NCBI RefSeq assembly: GCF_025602895.1
Contig: NW_026516203.1
Coordinates: forward strand, 434,001-498,000
DNA from: Polychytrium aggregatum
Taxonomy: Eukaryota; Chytridiomycota; Chytridiomycetes; Polychytriales
Length of the DNA stretch: 64,000 bases
Direction of reading: 5' to 3'
Below, in pieces: positions 1 through 12,445 of this stretch (within the stretch, counting starts at the first letter, position 1; each line of letters starts with the position of its first letter). The notes under the pieces are model-generated. The model ran no database searches, was not told the origin of the DNA, and saw only the letters and a list, made by a program, of their open reading frames with translations. Made by a program: the position numbers and the translations under genes.

Positions 1-114
1 CGTCGACATGCGACATTCGCTCCATAGCCGCGCCGCAGGCCTTTCAGCACCCGACAGCTGGCTTGCAGCGCAAACTGACTAAACACACACCACCGCTCAG
101 TCCCCGCGCCTTGT
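1..114. other. No gene seen; region 3' of the formin
   Basis: Short stretch downstream of the formin stop codon. I see no coding signal here. It is probably the formin 3' untranslated region or the start of the next intergenic region. Confidence 0.4.
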
Positions 115-3100
115 CTATTCCTCGAACAGCTCGCGGACAGAGCCCAGCGAGCCTCGTGCTTGTTGCATCGTGGTGAGACGTCGGATCGTCTTGCGGGCCT
201 GGAGGACACTTCCAACCGCCAGGAGCTGCGGTATGCTGGCTGAATTGTCGGCCATCGACGGCGACGCTGTCGCCGCCTGGCTGTCCAAGCCCGAGACTGG
301 AGAAGCGTCATCGACAACACGACCGACTCCCACCGATTTGCCGTGACGAACAGTAAACGTCTGCGAAAATGCCATGCCGTGGGAGCTCGTGGGCTTCAGT
401 TTGGACATGGCGCCTTCGACGGGAGGCGCAAGCAACATGGGGCTGGAGCGCCGCGCAGTGAGAGAAATGAATCGCAAACCCGGATTTGTGAGTACACGCG
501 AAGCCTGACACCAAGTTCACGCTAAAGCCATTTGCAAGTTCCCCACTCGGCCTTCAGTGGTCCGACGCTGAGCACCATCGACTCTCCCAAAAGTCGAAGC
601 AACTCAAAGTGCCGCGACTCGCAACGTCGCCGCAGTATGCACTGCTACCCAGTCAGTCCCGTCGACAGATATACTCACGTTCCCTTCGGTGCGGATTCAA
701 GTGCGATTTTCTCGACCGCCGTCTGGAACGACTCCGAATCGACGATGCCGTTGAGCCGCAGTTCGGGGCGCTGCTGGGCAGCAGCAGCAGCAGCCGGAGT
801 GTTTCGGGCTCGGGCTTGAGCCTCCTGCTTCGCGTTTTCTCGGAGACACTTTTTTATCTCCGACGAGAACTGGACAAAGATCCGGAAGAAGGCTGTCGGT
901 GCGTTCTCAAACTTGCCCATCTTGTGCCACTCTTCCTCGCGCTCGCCAAAGTGCTTGAGGGTGCTGAGGATGTTGGCTTTGGTGGCTTCGTACTGCTTCT
1001 GCATCTCCTGGAGTCTGGCTTGAGTTTCGTCCAAGAAGACACGCATCACCCGCCTGAACTCGTCTTCTGGATACTGGGCGTCGTAGTCGGGCTCAGAGTC
1101 ATAAAACTCAAGCTCGCCTTGGACCGATTTGAGCTCCTTTGTGGAGCGCTCGATGATGGATTTGACGGCCTCGATGTCGTCTGCGCAAGCGATCGAGGAG
1201 GGCACGCAAGCATCGATGGTAAGCTGGCGAGGCACAAAGAAACGACAAAATCCAGGGCAAGGCTGATGGACTCCTGCAAAATCGCTCACCCTTTGCTGCG
1301 GTCTCGACGCTGGCGGCCTCGGATAAGAACTCGAGCGTGTCGGGATCCTTCTCGTGCAGCACTTTGACAAGATAGTGCAGGAGGGTGGGATACGACTTGT
1401 TGCGGCTTCTCTTGTCCCTGAGCTGGAAGCATGGATAGTCCAAGCAAACAGGCGAACACCAAGCCGATTGGTCGACAAGAATTCGCAAGACACAGAGTTA
1501 GCGCATACTCCGATCCCAGGACTGAGCAACCCAGCCTCAAATCGCGCGCTCCCTGACCCAGTTCTAGTAGCAAGCACCGATTCGCATGATCCGTGATCAT
1601 CCCGGCGAGCAGGTAGCAGAGAATAGACCCCGAGGCTGTCGGTGCTGTGTATGCTGTGCACGACGATCCCTGCCGAGCCTTTGACCGAAAGTGGCTTTTA
1701 CCTTCAAGAGTGCGTCGATCTTGAATCCAAAGGCATTGCCCCAGGATCCGTTTTGGTCGTTGAGGGCATTGCCGATCAAAAGCGTCATTTCAAGGATTCG
1801 GGAGAGGCGATTGCTCTCTCGAAGCTCCTGGCAGGCTGAGGCGATGGTGTCGAGGGTCTGACGGGCCAGGCAGTTCCGAACGAAACCCAATCCAAATGTG
1901 TACGGCACGTCAGTAGAGCCTCCCACACCGCCAGCCATTCGCCAGTTCACCAGTACGCCAGTTCGCAGGTTCGCAGGTTCGCCGGTTCACAGCCCGCGCC
2001 ACATCTTGCAAGTACGCCAGCTCGGACAGCAACTTACACGAGCGCCCTCTTCTTGCTCGTTCAAGAACTGGCCCTTGAACATGAGGAGCTCCAGGCGGGT
2101 CTTGGTGTTGCGAATGTCCCGGATCTGGACGTAGAACCTGCTTGGCTCGTCCAGTTCATCCAGCGAGCCATCGTAGACAAACACTTTGCTGAGCTGTGAA
2201 GAAGGGATCGGGTTAGTCGCTCGGAATATCTCACAGCGTTTCGTTGGACATACAGGGCTTATCAAAAGCACGATCTGAAAGCGGAATCCGTACCTCTTCG
2301 TTTGAGAGCGCAACGCTCCAGAAGCGCGAGACAACTTCGGGCGCCATGAGGCTGTCCTCCATCTTCCACAGTGCATCGCGCACAGTGGCAAGCTGAAGCT
2401 TGGCCGATTTGAGGAAGATGCCTACATTGCAAACAGAACAAAAGTGTGGCGTCAGCTAGCAGGCTCAGCAAGCATAAAACACATAACACTGCCGACTCCT
2501 CGGTGCACTTGCCAATGTTTTGTGATTTGCGAGAGTCCAGCAGAGACAAAAGCTCCTTCTTTTCGATGATCTTTTTTGCGGCTGGCGCGAGCTCCTCTGT
2601 AGATGAACAGGAAAGATCGAGAGTGACCCGTCGCAGTGATTTAGTCGGCTGTCGCAGATGGTTCGGCCGCACTGCCCCACAGAGAGCCCTGTGGAGCCGA
2701 ATACGCATGATCGACAGACCCCCCTCACCTTTAGCAAACAGATCGGCAAGCTCGGACATATCGAGAGAGCATGCATCCCCGGAGTCGGGATATGCATGCG
2801 ACACGACATTCTGCCAGATCGTGCCATTGATCATGTTGGGATTGGCGAACTTGTTCCACCGGAACGGCTCGACCTTCTTCTGCAGCGGTGTCTTGTGGAG
2901 CTTGCGAACGCCACCGGGGCCGAGCCCAGGCATCCCAGGCGGAGGTGGCGGACCTCCAAACGGCGGTGGGGGAGGAGCCCCTGGGGGAGGCGGGGCTGGA
3001 GGTGGCGGAGGCGCAACAGCCGGGGGTGGTGGTGCCGAAGATTCGCTTTCCTTGGGCGACAGGCCACTAAGCTTGGTTGCAGCATCGTCGGCGCCCGTGC

Positions 3101-6100
3101 TGCTGGGTTCGGACTCGCCTCCCAGGCCTGGACCCAGACCGGGACCCAAGCCTGGACCCAAACTCGGGCCCGAGCCCAGGATCTCGGCTCGAGCGAGCTC
3201 GATATCAGGAAGCTGGTCGATGTGGACCTTGTGCAGCGCAGCCTTGACCCTATCAAGCTGCTCGCTCTCTCCTGGAGAAACAGCAGACAGATCGTTCAGA
3301 GCAAGCTGCGACTCTCGGATTGCCAATCGCAGCCGCTGATTCTCCTCAAAGATCTCGCTCAGCTTCTCGGGAGAGCCCACGGTTGCCTTGAGCCGCATAT
3401 TTTCGCCTCGGAGCATGGATTCACGCTTCAATGCCTCGTCATACTGTTGGTTCCGAGGCCACAAAGTCAGTGCGCGGAGCAGGTATTAGGTCCATTGATT
3501 TGCCACTATGGCCACCGCTTCGCGTGTCGTGGCAGGCGCGAGGCTATCAGCGACCAGGCAGAGAAACACGAACGACTTGCCTCATGACGCTTACCTGCTG
3601 CTGGAGGTCTTCAAGTCTCTGGACGTATTCTTTGATGGCACCGCGGCCGACTGGCTCAGCAGCACCGTCGGACGACTGGTCTCGCAAGTCCTCGCCACTG
3701 AGACCCTCGAGAATGCCCTGCAGTCGTCCAGACAGATGCTTGAACCGAGCGGTGCGATCACTGGCCGTGTAACCAACTGCATCGCCACCAGTGCCTGGGT
3801 CGGCGCTAATCCAGGTATCGGCGGTCTCAGTGATGGCCGAGAGCGTCTGCTCCCACACTTCGAGCATTTCAAGCGCTGATTCATTTGCCGCCACGGGCTT
3901 GTCGCCGATCGGTCCAAATTTCGCCATGAGCTTCCGGAGCTCGCCGAGGGTTAAGAGGAGCAGCTGCTTCAGTCTCTGCGGATCGGCACCATGCTCCGCC
4001 TGGCCCAGGATCCGCTTGAACTCCTCCTGGGGGTCTCTGATAACAGGTTCGAGGGGGGGAGCATGGGCGGAAAGTGGTCAGTATATCGGTCAACACTCAC
4101 TTGGACCGCCATAACGTAGCATGGGCCAAAGGGTCTTACCCCATAGTGCTTATCGTCTGCTTCAACTCCTGGGTAAAGTCCTCCGTGTCGGATTCCATAT
4201 CGCTTTCAAAGATGGCAATCTGCACGGCAGCCTCGTCTGACAAGCGCAGACCTTTCAGCCACTGACCGAGCAAAGACGAAACACATCAGATCCGAGGTAC
4301 CGCAGGATGGGCGACTGCATTCAGCAGAGGCGGCTGTCGTACCTTTAGTTGATCGAGTAGACCACATGTCTCTAGCTCCTGTCTCAGGCGACGGCGCTCG
4401 ACAATCGTCTCATATTCGCCAATCAGGCCATTGAGGAGGAGAAGGATTGCGGTCCGGTACTGCCAGATGTGCTCCAAGATCTCAGAATCGCCAACCGGGT
4501 CAAGCTGCTCGATATTCTGGAGCGTGTTGTTGAGCTCGGGGTTGGTGCTGTAGAAGCGATTTGGGCTCGGCGATACTGTGCGGAGGGCGTTCTCGGGGAG
4601 GAACGGTGTCCGGAGAGAGCTGACAAGACGGATGAACCGCGGGCGCTTGTTGTTGGCTGCATACGCCGCCAGAGTCCCGAGTATCTGTCTGAGATATTAA
4701 ACACGATACAAGATGAGCCGTGGGCACAGTCGTTGATAGCCAACGTGAATAGAATCGACGGTCGGCTCGAATTGAGTTGGCGAATGATTCGTGCACAGAC
4801 GACGAGCGAGATGGGCCAGATGAACGGGATGCACAAGACGAGTGCATATCAGAGTGGGGAGGGAGCTTGCTGGAGCACAAAGGTGCGGGATGATGCAACA
4901 CAATGTCTCTGGCTCAAGAGCTACTTACTTGTGCCATCGTGGGTTGGATATAATCATAAGTCGAAGCAGATATGCCACTCGCGTTCGGAGAACTATGTTG
5001 TTGTATTCGACACTGTCTTCCAGCTCCCCATCAGTGATCTGCGGCTTGGAGGATGTTGCGCCTGGCCACATGAACTCGAGGCATCGGACGATCTCGGAGA
5101 GGAAAGTCTCCAGCGAACGACCAAGGCTTCTTCGACCGGCATCAAAGGAGATCAGAACCGGGATGCAGTCGACGATGTCGGCCAGAGCCTTGTCCTCGAT
5201 TATCTGGTCCGCGTATGAGACTCTCATGTGAGTCTGGCTCGTGCGCTGCAGGCTGTAGCTGCGATGGTCGCTGATCCGCCTCAATAGCAGAATTAGTGCA
5301 TCGATACCATGGATGACGACGCTGCCTGCGTGGTGTTCGCAGAGCAAGTACGCATTGATCCACGCTTCATCACAGCGCTGGATACGGCGACGAAAGGTGC
5401 CAAGATGCCTCTGGAGAGCTTTAAGGGATAGATTCCTATGGTGCCGTGCAGCAACAAAGAAAAAAATGGCCAGAGCTCGGTTCAGTCGTCGTTGCGGCAC
5501 CTCGGCTCAGTGGTCGTTGCGGCACCTCGGCTCAGCGGTCGTTGCGGCACCTCGGCTCAGTCGTCGTTGCGGCACCTCGGCGACAGAAACACATGCCACT
5601 TTGAGAGCCGTCTGCAAACGCGGACAGATGCTGGGTACGATGTCGCCATGGTGTCGTCATGGTGTCGGCATAATGTCGCTTTGATGTCGTCATGATGCTT
5701 ACCAAAGCGTGAACTGGCGAAAGTAGTACTCCGGATCCGCATCAAAGTCGTAATCGTGAGGATTTGGCATCGACCGTGGTGGGCCTCCGGTGTGGGGCCG
5801 CTCAGGCAGCCTTGGGGGCTCGTATCCGGTCTGGGGCTGGCGCCCAGTCAGATACCGGAGCTTGAACGAGTGGATTTGGTCTCGCATGTCTTTGATGGAC
5901 TTGGTGTAGAGCATGCTCTGTATGGCTGTCTCGGTGAGATCGAGATGGCTCTAACCGCGGGCCAGAAGTTATCGGGAAAGAGTCGGTTTCACTCCATATT
6001 AGCGAACGCGGGACTCATGCCTCCAACTGCGAGGTGAGTCGAATCGACCACCGGGCCCGAGTTGCGTGCATGTGTATTGGGCACACGCGGTAAAAAACCG

Positions 6101-7366
6101 CCACCGTACCAGCACATAGGAGTAGACTCGGCGCAGAGCATCGCCATTGAGATCTTTTTCGTCGCGGTAGATGTCGCTGGGCAAGCTCTCCATTGATGCA
6201 AGCCCCGATTTGGAGCTCGCTTGGGGCTGGGCTGCTGCTCGGGACGTTTGCTCATCGTTGAACTGCCTGATCTCGTCGCGCTTCTGGTCGGGCGAGAGCA
6301 CCCGCAGCCGTTGTTCTCTCGTCACCGAATCGATGCCTTTCAGACACTAACGAACAAACAGCCGTAGAACATGGCCGTCAGCGACAGGGACTCGCTTCAG
6401 TCTCGGCCGCGTAGATGGAGCTTTGCAGACAGGCCAAGCCAATACCCCGACAGGCACAATACCCACCATCGTCCTGTCATACTCTTCGTCCAGTTCGATG
6501 CCGTATAGGTGCCGAGGATCCACTCGGGCTCCTGTTGCCGATGCGAGCGACGGCGCCTTGGAAGGAGCTGCGTATGGCGACCCGGACGAGCGATGGGTCG
6601 ATGCGGACGATGAGCGAGCAGGCACAGCCGAGACGTGTGCGGGCAGCGACGTGGTCAGGGAGTATGTCGACGAGCCCGGAGAGTATGGAGAAGATGACGG
6701 AGCCTGGGCCAAGGAAGGCGAGTAGGTCATGGCTGGAGGGGCGCCTTGGATGTCGCCGTGGTCATTGCTGCTCGGCCGCGTCAGTCTGCGGAGAAAGTAC
6801 TGCAGGTACTTCTCCCGTTCCTCGCGACTAGCGCTCTGGACGAGCTGCATAAGTTCCTTCTTCTGAGCGAGTGGGAGCTGCTGCAGACCCTGAACTGCGC
6901 CGGGGCTCTCGATTCGGAGGGTAGGCAGGAAGGCATCGAACTGGGCGCTGATAAACGCCTCCTCGCTGGCGCCCACGGGCGAGACTGGAGGCCGCTGTCC
7001 CTGAGGAAGACTCGAGTTTCGAGGCGCCCCAATGACAGTCGGCGCCTGCTGGGGCGAAGGAAACGAGAGCGACGTGTTTGTCGGATTGTAGGGCATGTTC
7101 GCAGAATAGGTGTGCTGCTGCTGAGGGCCATTCTGGGAATAGCCCGACGAGTATCGCAGGGAAGCACTGGATGGCGCATAGGAAACAGGGCGCGATTGCG
7201 AGTACTGTTGCTGGAACTCGGGCTGACTTGGGTACTGGGGCTGGGGATCCGAAGGGCGGCGGACCGAGTTTTGGAACGAAGGAAAGTATCGGGCGCTCTG
7301 CGGATCGGCGGGATGAGGGGAGTCCGAGGCCGGGGACCGAGGCGGAAGGGGAGGGCCGCCGGGCAT
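115..7366 (-). CDS. Diaphanous-type formin (multi-exon)
   Basis: Formins nucleate and processively elongate unbranched actin filaments, and diaphanous-type members are released from autoinhibition by Rho GTPases. The N-terminal exon (ATG at 7364-7366, opening MPGGPPLPPRSP) is Pro/Ser/Gln-rich and carries a GBD-like helical stretch (FDAFLPTLRIES...LPLAQKKELMQL). FH3-type armadillo helices follow at about 5910-4300 (for example EAWINAYLLCEHHAGS and LIGEYETIVERRRL). A coiled coil and an FH1 segment with several proline runs lie at about 3200-2930. The FH2 domain runs from about 2900 to 700 (PFRWNKFANPNMI, LLIGNALNDQNGSWGNAFGF, RSRNKSYPTLLHYL, YDAQYPEDEFRRVM). The C-terminal exon ends SLGSVRELFEE, like a DAD autoinhibitory tail, with its stop at 115-117. 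At least nine introns are needed. Bni1, Cdc12 and Dia share this layout and I cannot say which is closest. Confidence 0.9.
5486..5580. repeat. 25-bp minisatellite in a formin intron
   Basis: Nearly four tandem copies of a 25-bp unit (core CGTTGCGGCACCTCGGCTCAG), differing at two or three positions. They lie in the formin intron between the exon ending RQFTL (donor near 5703) and the FH3 exon ending near 5430. A second, looser repeat built on TGTCGtCATGG follows at about 5640-5697 in the same intron. Confidence 0.85.
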
Positions 7367-7779
7367 AGTTTAGGGACGCAGCCTCTGCAAACACAGGCGT
7401 AGCAGGGCCGGTCGCCGATCGGGGGGATTGCAGGGACGATGGAGGATCAAGAGCGAGGAAAGAAGGCCAAGGCCGGTGGCAGACAAGACAAGACAAGACA
7501 AGACAAGACAGGAGAGACCCGCACGAAGGTGGCGATGGCGATCGCGGAGGAACGGTCGTACAGACGCGCTGCGGTGCGACCAGCGATTTGGGAGGCGCGG
7601 GTCGAGCCAAATCGAGGGCGATCGACCAGGCACCACAGCCCGTATCAACGCAAACAGAGAGGAGCACAATCGGCGCTGATGTGGTTGTGGTGTATTGCAG
7701 AAAAGAGTGGCCGCAACAACGGCACTCAGGATTTCCGTGGATCCCCTCCTGCTCGCCTCCGACGTCAACACGGCCGCAC
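7367..7779. other. Intergenic: formin 5' region / DNAJC3 3' region
   Basis: Between the formin start and the DNAJC3 stop, both on the minus strand. It must hold the formin promoter and 5' UTR and the DNAJC3 3' end. It contains a perfect AGACA pentanucleotide array of six copies at 7481-7510. I see no gene here. Confidence 0.5.
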
Positions 7780-10436
7780 CTAAAAGTTGAAATGGAACTG
7801 CTGGCTGTGGAAAGGTCCACCGCCGCCGTGGAACTGACCGCCCTGGAAGAACGGATGGCTGCCGAACGGGAAACCACCGCCTCCGGGTCCTCGCTGGTCC
7901 TGGTACTGGTCCTGCAAGCGTCGAATCGAGAGTGAGTGGGAGCGCAAAAGCAGGTCTGGCAGGGCCCCAAAACAGTACGCAGTCATGTGTCACTGTCCGG
8001 CTTACATTAGGATCCTCGCCGTTGTCGAACTTTTGTCGGAGTTCTGAACACAACCATAGAAGGGGACGTGCGCCTTTGGTGAGCGATATGGCGGAGGGTG
8101 ACAACAAACAGCCAGAAACGTGGGAGAGGACCCGCATATGTCGCAGTGATAGCGTGGCTGCGGACTCTCCGACAAGGCCATGCAGCAGAACCCACCATCG
8201 TCGCTGAGGATCTCGTAGGCCTCGTTAATCTCCGACATCTTCTTGGCTACGGACTCCTTGTCGAGATCACCGGAGTACTTGTCGGGGTGCCACTCTTGAG
8301 CGAGCTTGCGGAAGGCCTTCTTGATTTCACGCTTCGAAGCAGTTCGAGGAACACCCAGGATTTTGTAGTAGTCCTTTCGGGAGGCCTGTCGCATCAGTCT
8401 CTGTGCGCGATGATAGCCATCGTGTGCCTGTTGATAAAGGAACAATCGACGGCATCATACGCCGCAATAACAGCCAGTCCAGCAAGCAGCGCCGTTAGAT
8501 TGAGTCGATGTCAAGACCGGAAGTCCACATAACCAGCGCATCGCGGGCCCATCGATACAGAGGACACATCAGAATAAGACGCCCTGTATCGGAGGCCCCG
8601 CAAGCGACCACCTGCCATTGCTTACCCGACGATCCTGGCCGTTGATTTGATTGGCTTGCTGGAAGTCGTGCATCGCCTGGTCATACTCCTCAAGCAGGAT
8701 TTTGACTTCAGCACGATTCAACAAACCTTCAAAGTTCTCAGGATCCAGCTGTAGCAGTCGGTTGCAGGCGACGAGTGCCTTGCTCGCGTCTTTCAGCTCC
8801 CGATAGGCTTTGCAAGCCATGCCAAACACTTTGATCTGCAGGTTACGCGCGCCCAAGACGTCAACCTCGGTCAGCAAGCCGCGGTCTCCCTCGAGCTCGT
8901 CCTTGAGATCACTCCACTTGGATTTGCTGTATAGCGAGTCGGCCAGAGTCAGGCCCTTATCCAGTCGTCGCAGCTCGCGATAAGTAGATTTGCACGACTT
9001 TTGGTCGGGGTCATATTTGAGGCATTCGCGGATCGAAGCCAGCGCCTGGCTGATTTCTCCAGTCTTGGTCTGCAGCGAGGCCAGCTTGATCAGGATCGAG
9101 ATGCTGTTGGGCTGGATGTTGGCGATGCGTCTGGGCAACGAAGGAGATTAATGAGTTAAACGCATTCAAGCGCTTGTGCAAAGCCACACCCACATACCTC
9201 TCAGACTGCATGCCCATCCTATCTCAATGCAGATCACGCCGAGCCACGCAGATCAATCAAGCGCCCACACAAGCTGTACATGCTCCATAAAACGCACCTG
9301 TAGTCACCGATGGCCATTTCATTGTTGCCGCTGAGCTGGTGGAGCTCGGCTCGCTTGAGACGGTGCTGAACATGGAGTGGGCAGAGTGAAATGATCCGGT
9401 TGAGGGCATCGATGGCTTGGTCGTTGGCCTTTTTGGCGATGAGGCTGTCGACTGTGTCAATGATTCTCTTGACTTCAACGATATCGCCGATCTGCGGAGA
9501 CGAGGCCGTTAGCCATGACACGAGCATACTGGGGCTCAGTCCAACGGATGAAGCGGCGCCTCTGGCTCAAAGGACACCGTGCGTCCAATGTCCTCCGCAG
9601 CTGTATTTCACATCGTCCAAACTCCGCACCCGACCTACCAGCTTATCGATTTCCTCGTCATTGGGTCGGATGTCGTGATACTTGGACAGGTCGTTGTAGG
9701 CATTTTCGAGAGCACAGTCCTTGGCGTAGAGTCGGCCCCGCTGGAGGAGGGCCTGTTCAAAGCCAGGCTTGAGCTCCAGAACCTTGCTGAAATCGTGAAT
9801 GGCCGGAGTCGTTCGTCCCATGTTCAGATACGTGGCAGCTCGTCGGAAGTAGGTCATATAATTGCTAGGGTCAATAGCTGTGAGCCGAGAAGAATGCCCC
9901 ATGTAGACAAACGAAAATATGATATGGCGTGAGCAAGCGATCGCGACGAATTGCATGCGCGAGAATCCAGCGGTGTGGACGTGCTCCAGGACTCAAAGAA
10001 CACAGGGCGCGCAGATTCGGATAGTCCTCAAATGCTTGGGCCAACTCGGCCTGGCCCTGTTGACTTGTGTCGGGTGGGGTCGGGTCGGGTTGGTCGGAAG
10101 GGGAGTCGTCCATGCGCAGATCGGCTCGGGGCACTGTCGGGAATGCACACGAGCGCTGGCTCCGCAAGAGCCTTTGGAAGCCTTTCTAACGGGCCTAACG
10201 GGTCTTCTGGGCATCGCCCGCATGCGCGAACGGAATCTGCGAGCGAGCCGGGACGTACCAATGGCGGATTCGTAGGCAGAGAGTGCCTCGTGGTACCGCG
10301 CCTGAGACAGATGGACCTTGGCTTCGTCAAGGAACTTTTTCGCCTCGACCTGCGGGCTGGCCGAGCCGGCCCTGGCCAGCAGCGAGACGATAAGGAGCGA
10401 TGTCCAAAGGAGCAGCGACGACAGACAGGGATACAT
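7780..10436 (-). CDS. DNAJC3/P58(IPK)-type ER co-chaperone (TPR + J domain)
   Basis: Family role: ER-lumenal co-chaperone that binds unfolded clients through TPR repeats and stimulates BiP through its J domain. The start at 10434-10436 opens a hydrophobic signal peptide ([20 protein letters not shown]) followed by TPR helices ([20 protein letters not shown]). Further TPR units lie in exons at about 9900-9600, 9480-9260 and 9140-8600 (such as [20 protein letters not shown] and [18 protein letters not shown]). The J domain at about 8400-8190 has [12 protein letters not shown], the catalytic HPD (WHPDKYSG) and [11 protein letters not shown]. The last exon is Gly/Phe/His-rich and ends [10 protein letters not shown], as in animal DNAJC3, where the tail is likewise Gly/Phe-rich. 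There is no KDEL-type signal. The order signal, TPRs, J, G/F tail is diagnostic. Confidence 0.92.
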
Positions 10437-10869
10437 TGCGCTGGCCGAGAGGCAGACCTGGCCGGCGCTGTCCACCGGCGAACGATCGCCATTTCTTGAC
10501 CCGCCCCGGCGCCCAAAACCAGGCGGGAGAATGCCACGTGTCTTCTGACACGGCCGGCAACGATTGGCTGGGGCGGCGGCCCAACCAGCGCCGAGCCTGA
10601 TCCGGAACCAAGCCCAGCAACGATTCGTTTCCGGCACCCATCCGCTATCACCAAACAGTGTCTCCCAAGAGGCCTAACCAACACAGCCGACCCAGTCGCC
10701 CACGGATCACTCCACTGAAGGCAGGGTTGGTGTGAAGGAACGCAAACGCACTCAGTCCCGTTTTTGTTCGGAGCATGCTGTATTCAAATACAAAATCGGC
10801 ATATGCGACCGGAAGAGCCATCCGAGTTGAACAGGGGGGTCAGGACGAAGCAGATCCAGAGGCACGATT
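10437..10869. other. Intergenic: DNAJC3 promoter / TCTP 3' region
   Basis: Separates the DNAJC3 start from the TCTP terminal exon. It is expected to contain the DNAJC3 promoter. I see no open reading frame with recognisable content and no RNA gene. Confidence 0.4.
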
Positions 10870-12055
10870 TACTGGATATCAGAGAGCGGGGTCAGTAGGA
10901 GAGCAATGTCGAACTTGATCGCCGGGAAATCCCCACACCATCACAGGCCGTCCTCGCTTCCTCCCTCACGCCGACAGACAGTTCACCATGCCGAGCTGTT
11001 GCAGCGCCACGCTAGCTTACCATCTTCTCGATGCTGAGACCATCCTTGAAGTAGGTGAGGTATGGGGTGACACCATCTTCGCGGTAGTTGAGGAGAGCGA
11101 CGTGGCCCTCGGGGTTCATGGTCTCACCGACGTAGAACTCGTAGTCCTACAAGAGCATGGGCGAGTGAGCGAAAAGAACAAGCCCTGTTAGCGGAGCTGG
11201 ACCAGTTCTGGCAGACCCGCTCGATCAGACCGCCCCGGCGCTTTCGGCCAAACACAGCCCAATACACAGCCCAAGAGACACCGGACGCGGTGCTCACCTT
11301 GAAGTTCTCGAGGACCTTCTTGACGAAGGCGGTGACCTTCTTCTCGAAGACGGGGACGCGCTCGGGGTCGGTAGCGGCAAGATGCTTCTTGACGGCCTTC
11401 ATGTACTCCTTGAGGTAAGCCATGTAGCCCTTCTTGTCAAAGCCAGTGGACTGGAGGCGGAACGAGTAGACGACGTTGTTGACGGACTGGGCGCCTTCCT
11501 CGAGCTCCTCGGCATCCTCGCCCTCGGCAGAGGCGTTGGCACCGATATCGACCTCGCCTTCCTTGATGATGATGGTCTGGAACAGCCACAGATCCCACAT
11601 GTCAGTCTGAATGATTGGATCGCTTCATGCTGGCACCACCGCTGCACCGGAGGCTGACTTGGCAGCAAGTGCGCTCGGCTGATCTGAAGCAGCTCCGAGG
11701 CCGATGCTTCACAGCCAGCCAACAGCAAGCGATAAGGGGGGTCGTGATGGCAGATCCTCACCTTGCAGTCAACCTCGTAGGCAATGTCATCGACCTCGAT
11801 GATCTTGTAGGCATCAGAGAGCATCTCATCGCCTGGTGGAGTCAGTTGTATTAGCACACCGCACAACGACCCCGTCAACCAAGCCCATCGGCGGCAGACA
11901 AGCCACAACCCCACGCAGATCCCACTGTCGTCGCAGGGGTGTACCCACGAACCGGCGCAGCTGCCCGGTCAGCAGATCCTGGGCAGCCCCAGGGAGGCGG
12001 CAGACAAGCACCAGCATCGGCACGAACCAGAGATGACGTCACGGTAGAGAAGCAT
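10870..12055 (-). CDS. Translationally controlled tumour protein (TCTP)
   Basis: TCTP is a small, abundant cytosolic protein with an Mss4-like fold, linked to growth control, microtubules and stress. Exon 1 (12055 to about 12029) encodes MLLYRDVIS. Exon 2 continues [20 protein letters not shown]. Exon 3 has [16 protein letters not shown], an acidic loop ([13 protein letters not shown]) and the helical hairpin ([17 protein letters not shown]). Exon 4 carries the TCTP signature ([19 protein letters not shown]) and ends [12 protein letters not shown]. After that ATG codon the sequence is GTAAGC, a good donor. The best acceptor I see (CTGATATCCAG) is followed at once by TAA at 10870-10872, so the last exon would add only the stop. 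If that intron is not used, translation would add Val-Ser before a TAG. It shares an upstream region with OMA1. Confidence 0.93.
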
Positions 12056-12445
12056 GTTGGCTGAGGTCGTGGGTGTGCAAGCGGGAGAGCGGGATGCAGG
12101 AGACGAGGGGCGGCGGCGACCGGGCGAGGGCTGGGCTTTATGGGTTGGGGGGGGGGGCAGCTCCGCCTTGGACGAAAATTTTTTTTTGTCGGCCAATCGC
12201 GTGTGCGCCCGCATTTGGCAGTTCTGTGCAGGCCGGCCAGCACGGTATTAATTAGCCACAGCGTGGCTGGCGGGCTGGGGCTGCACCCGGCCAGCCTCTC
12301 TGTGGCTGTGGCAGCTGTGGCGCAACAGGCGTGACTATCGCGTGACCGTCGCGTGACCGCAGCCATGTCCATCCGCACGCCGCCCAAACCCAAGCACGAC
12401 GATTGCTGCCACCATCGCCCAGCTCCAACACCGAATCTGCCGCAT
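12056..12445. promoter_or_regulatory. Divergent promoter between TCTP and OMA1
   Basis: About 390 bp lie between the TCTP start and the preferred OMA1 start, which are transcribed apart. It holds a G-run (about 12150-12160) next to a T-run (about 12180-12187). The part from 12365 to 12445 is either OMA1 5' UTR or extra N-terminal coding sequence. Promoter function is inferred from the head-to-head arrangement only. Confidence 0.5.

Noticed and set aside
2446-3587. Long Gly/Arg-rich open frames on the plus strand
   Set aside because: They are the complement of the proline-rich FH1 segment of the formin; poly-Pro codons read as poly-Gly on the other strand.
7481-7510. AGACA array considered as a possible CRISPR or regulatory array
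   Set aside because: Perfect 5-bp microsatellite with no spacers.
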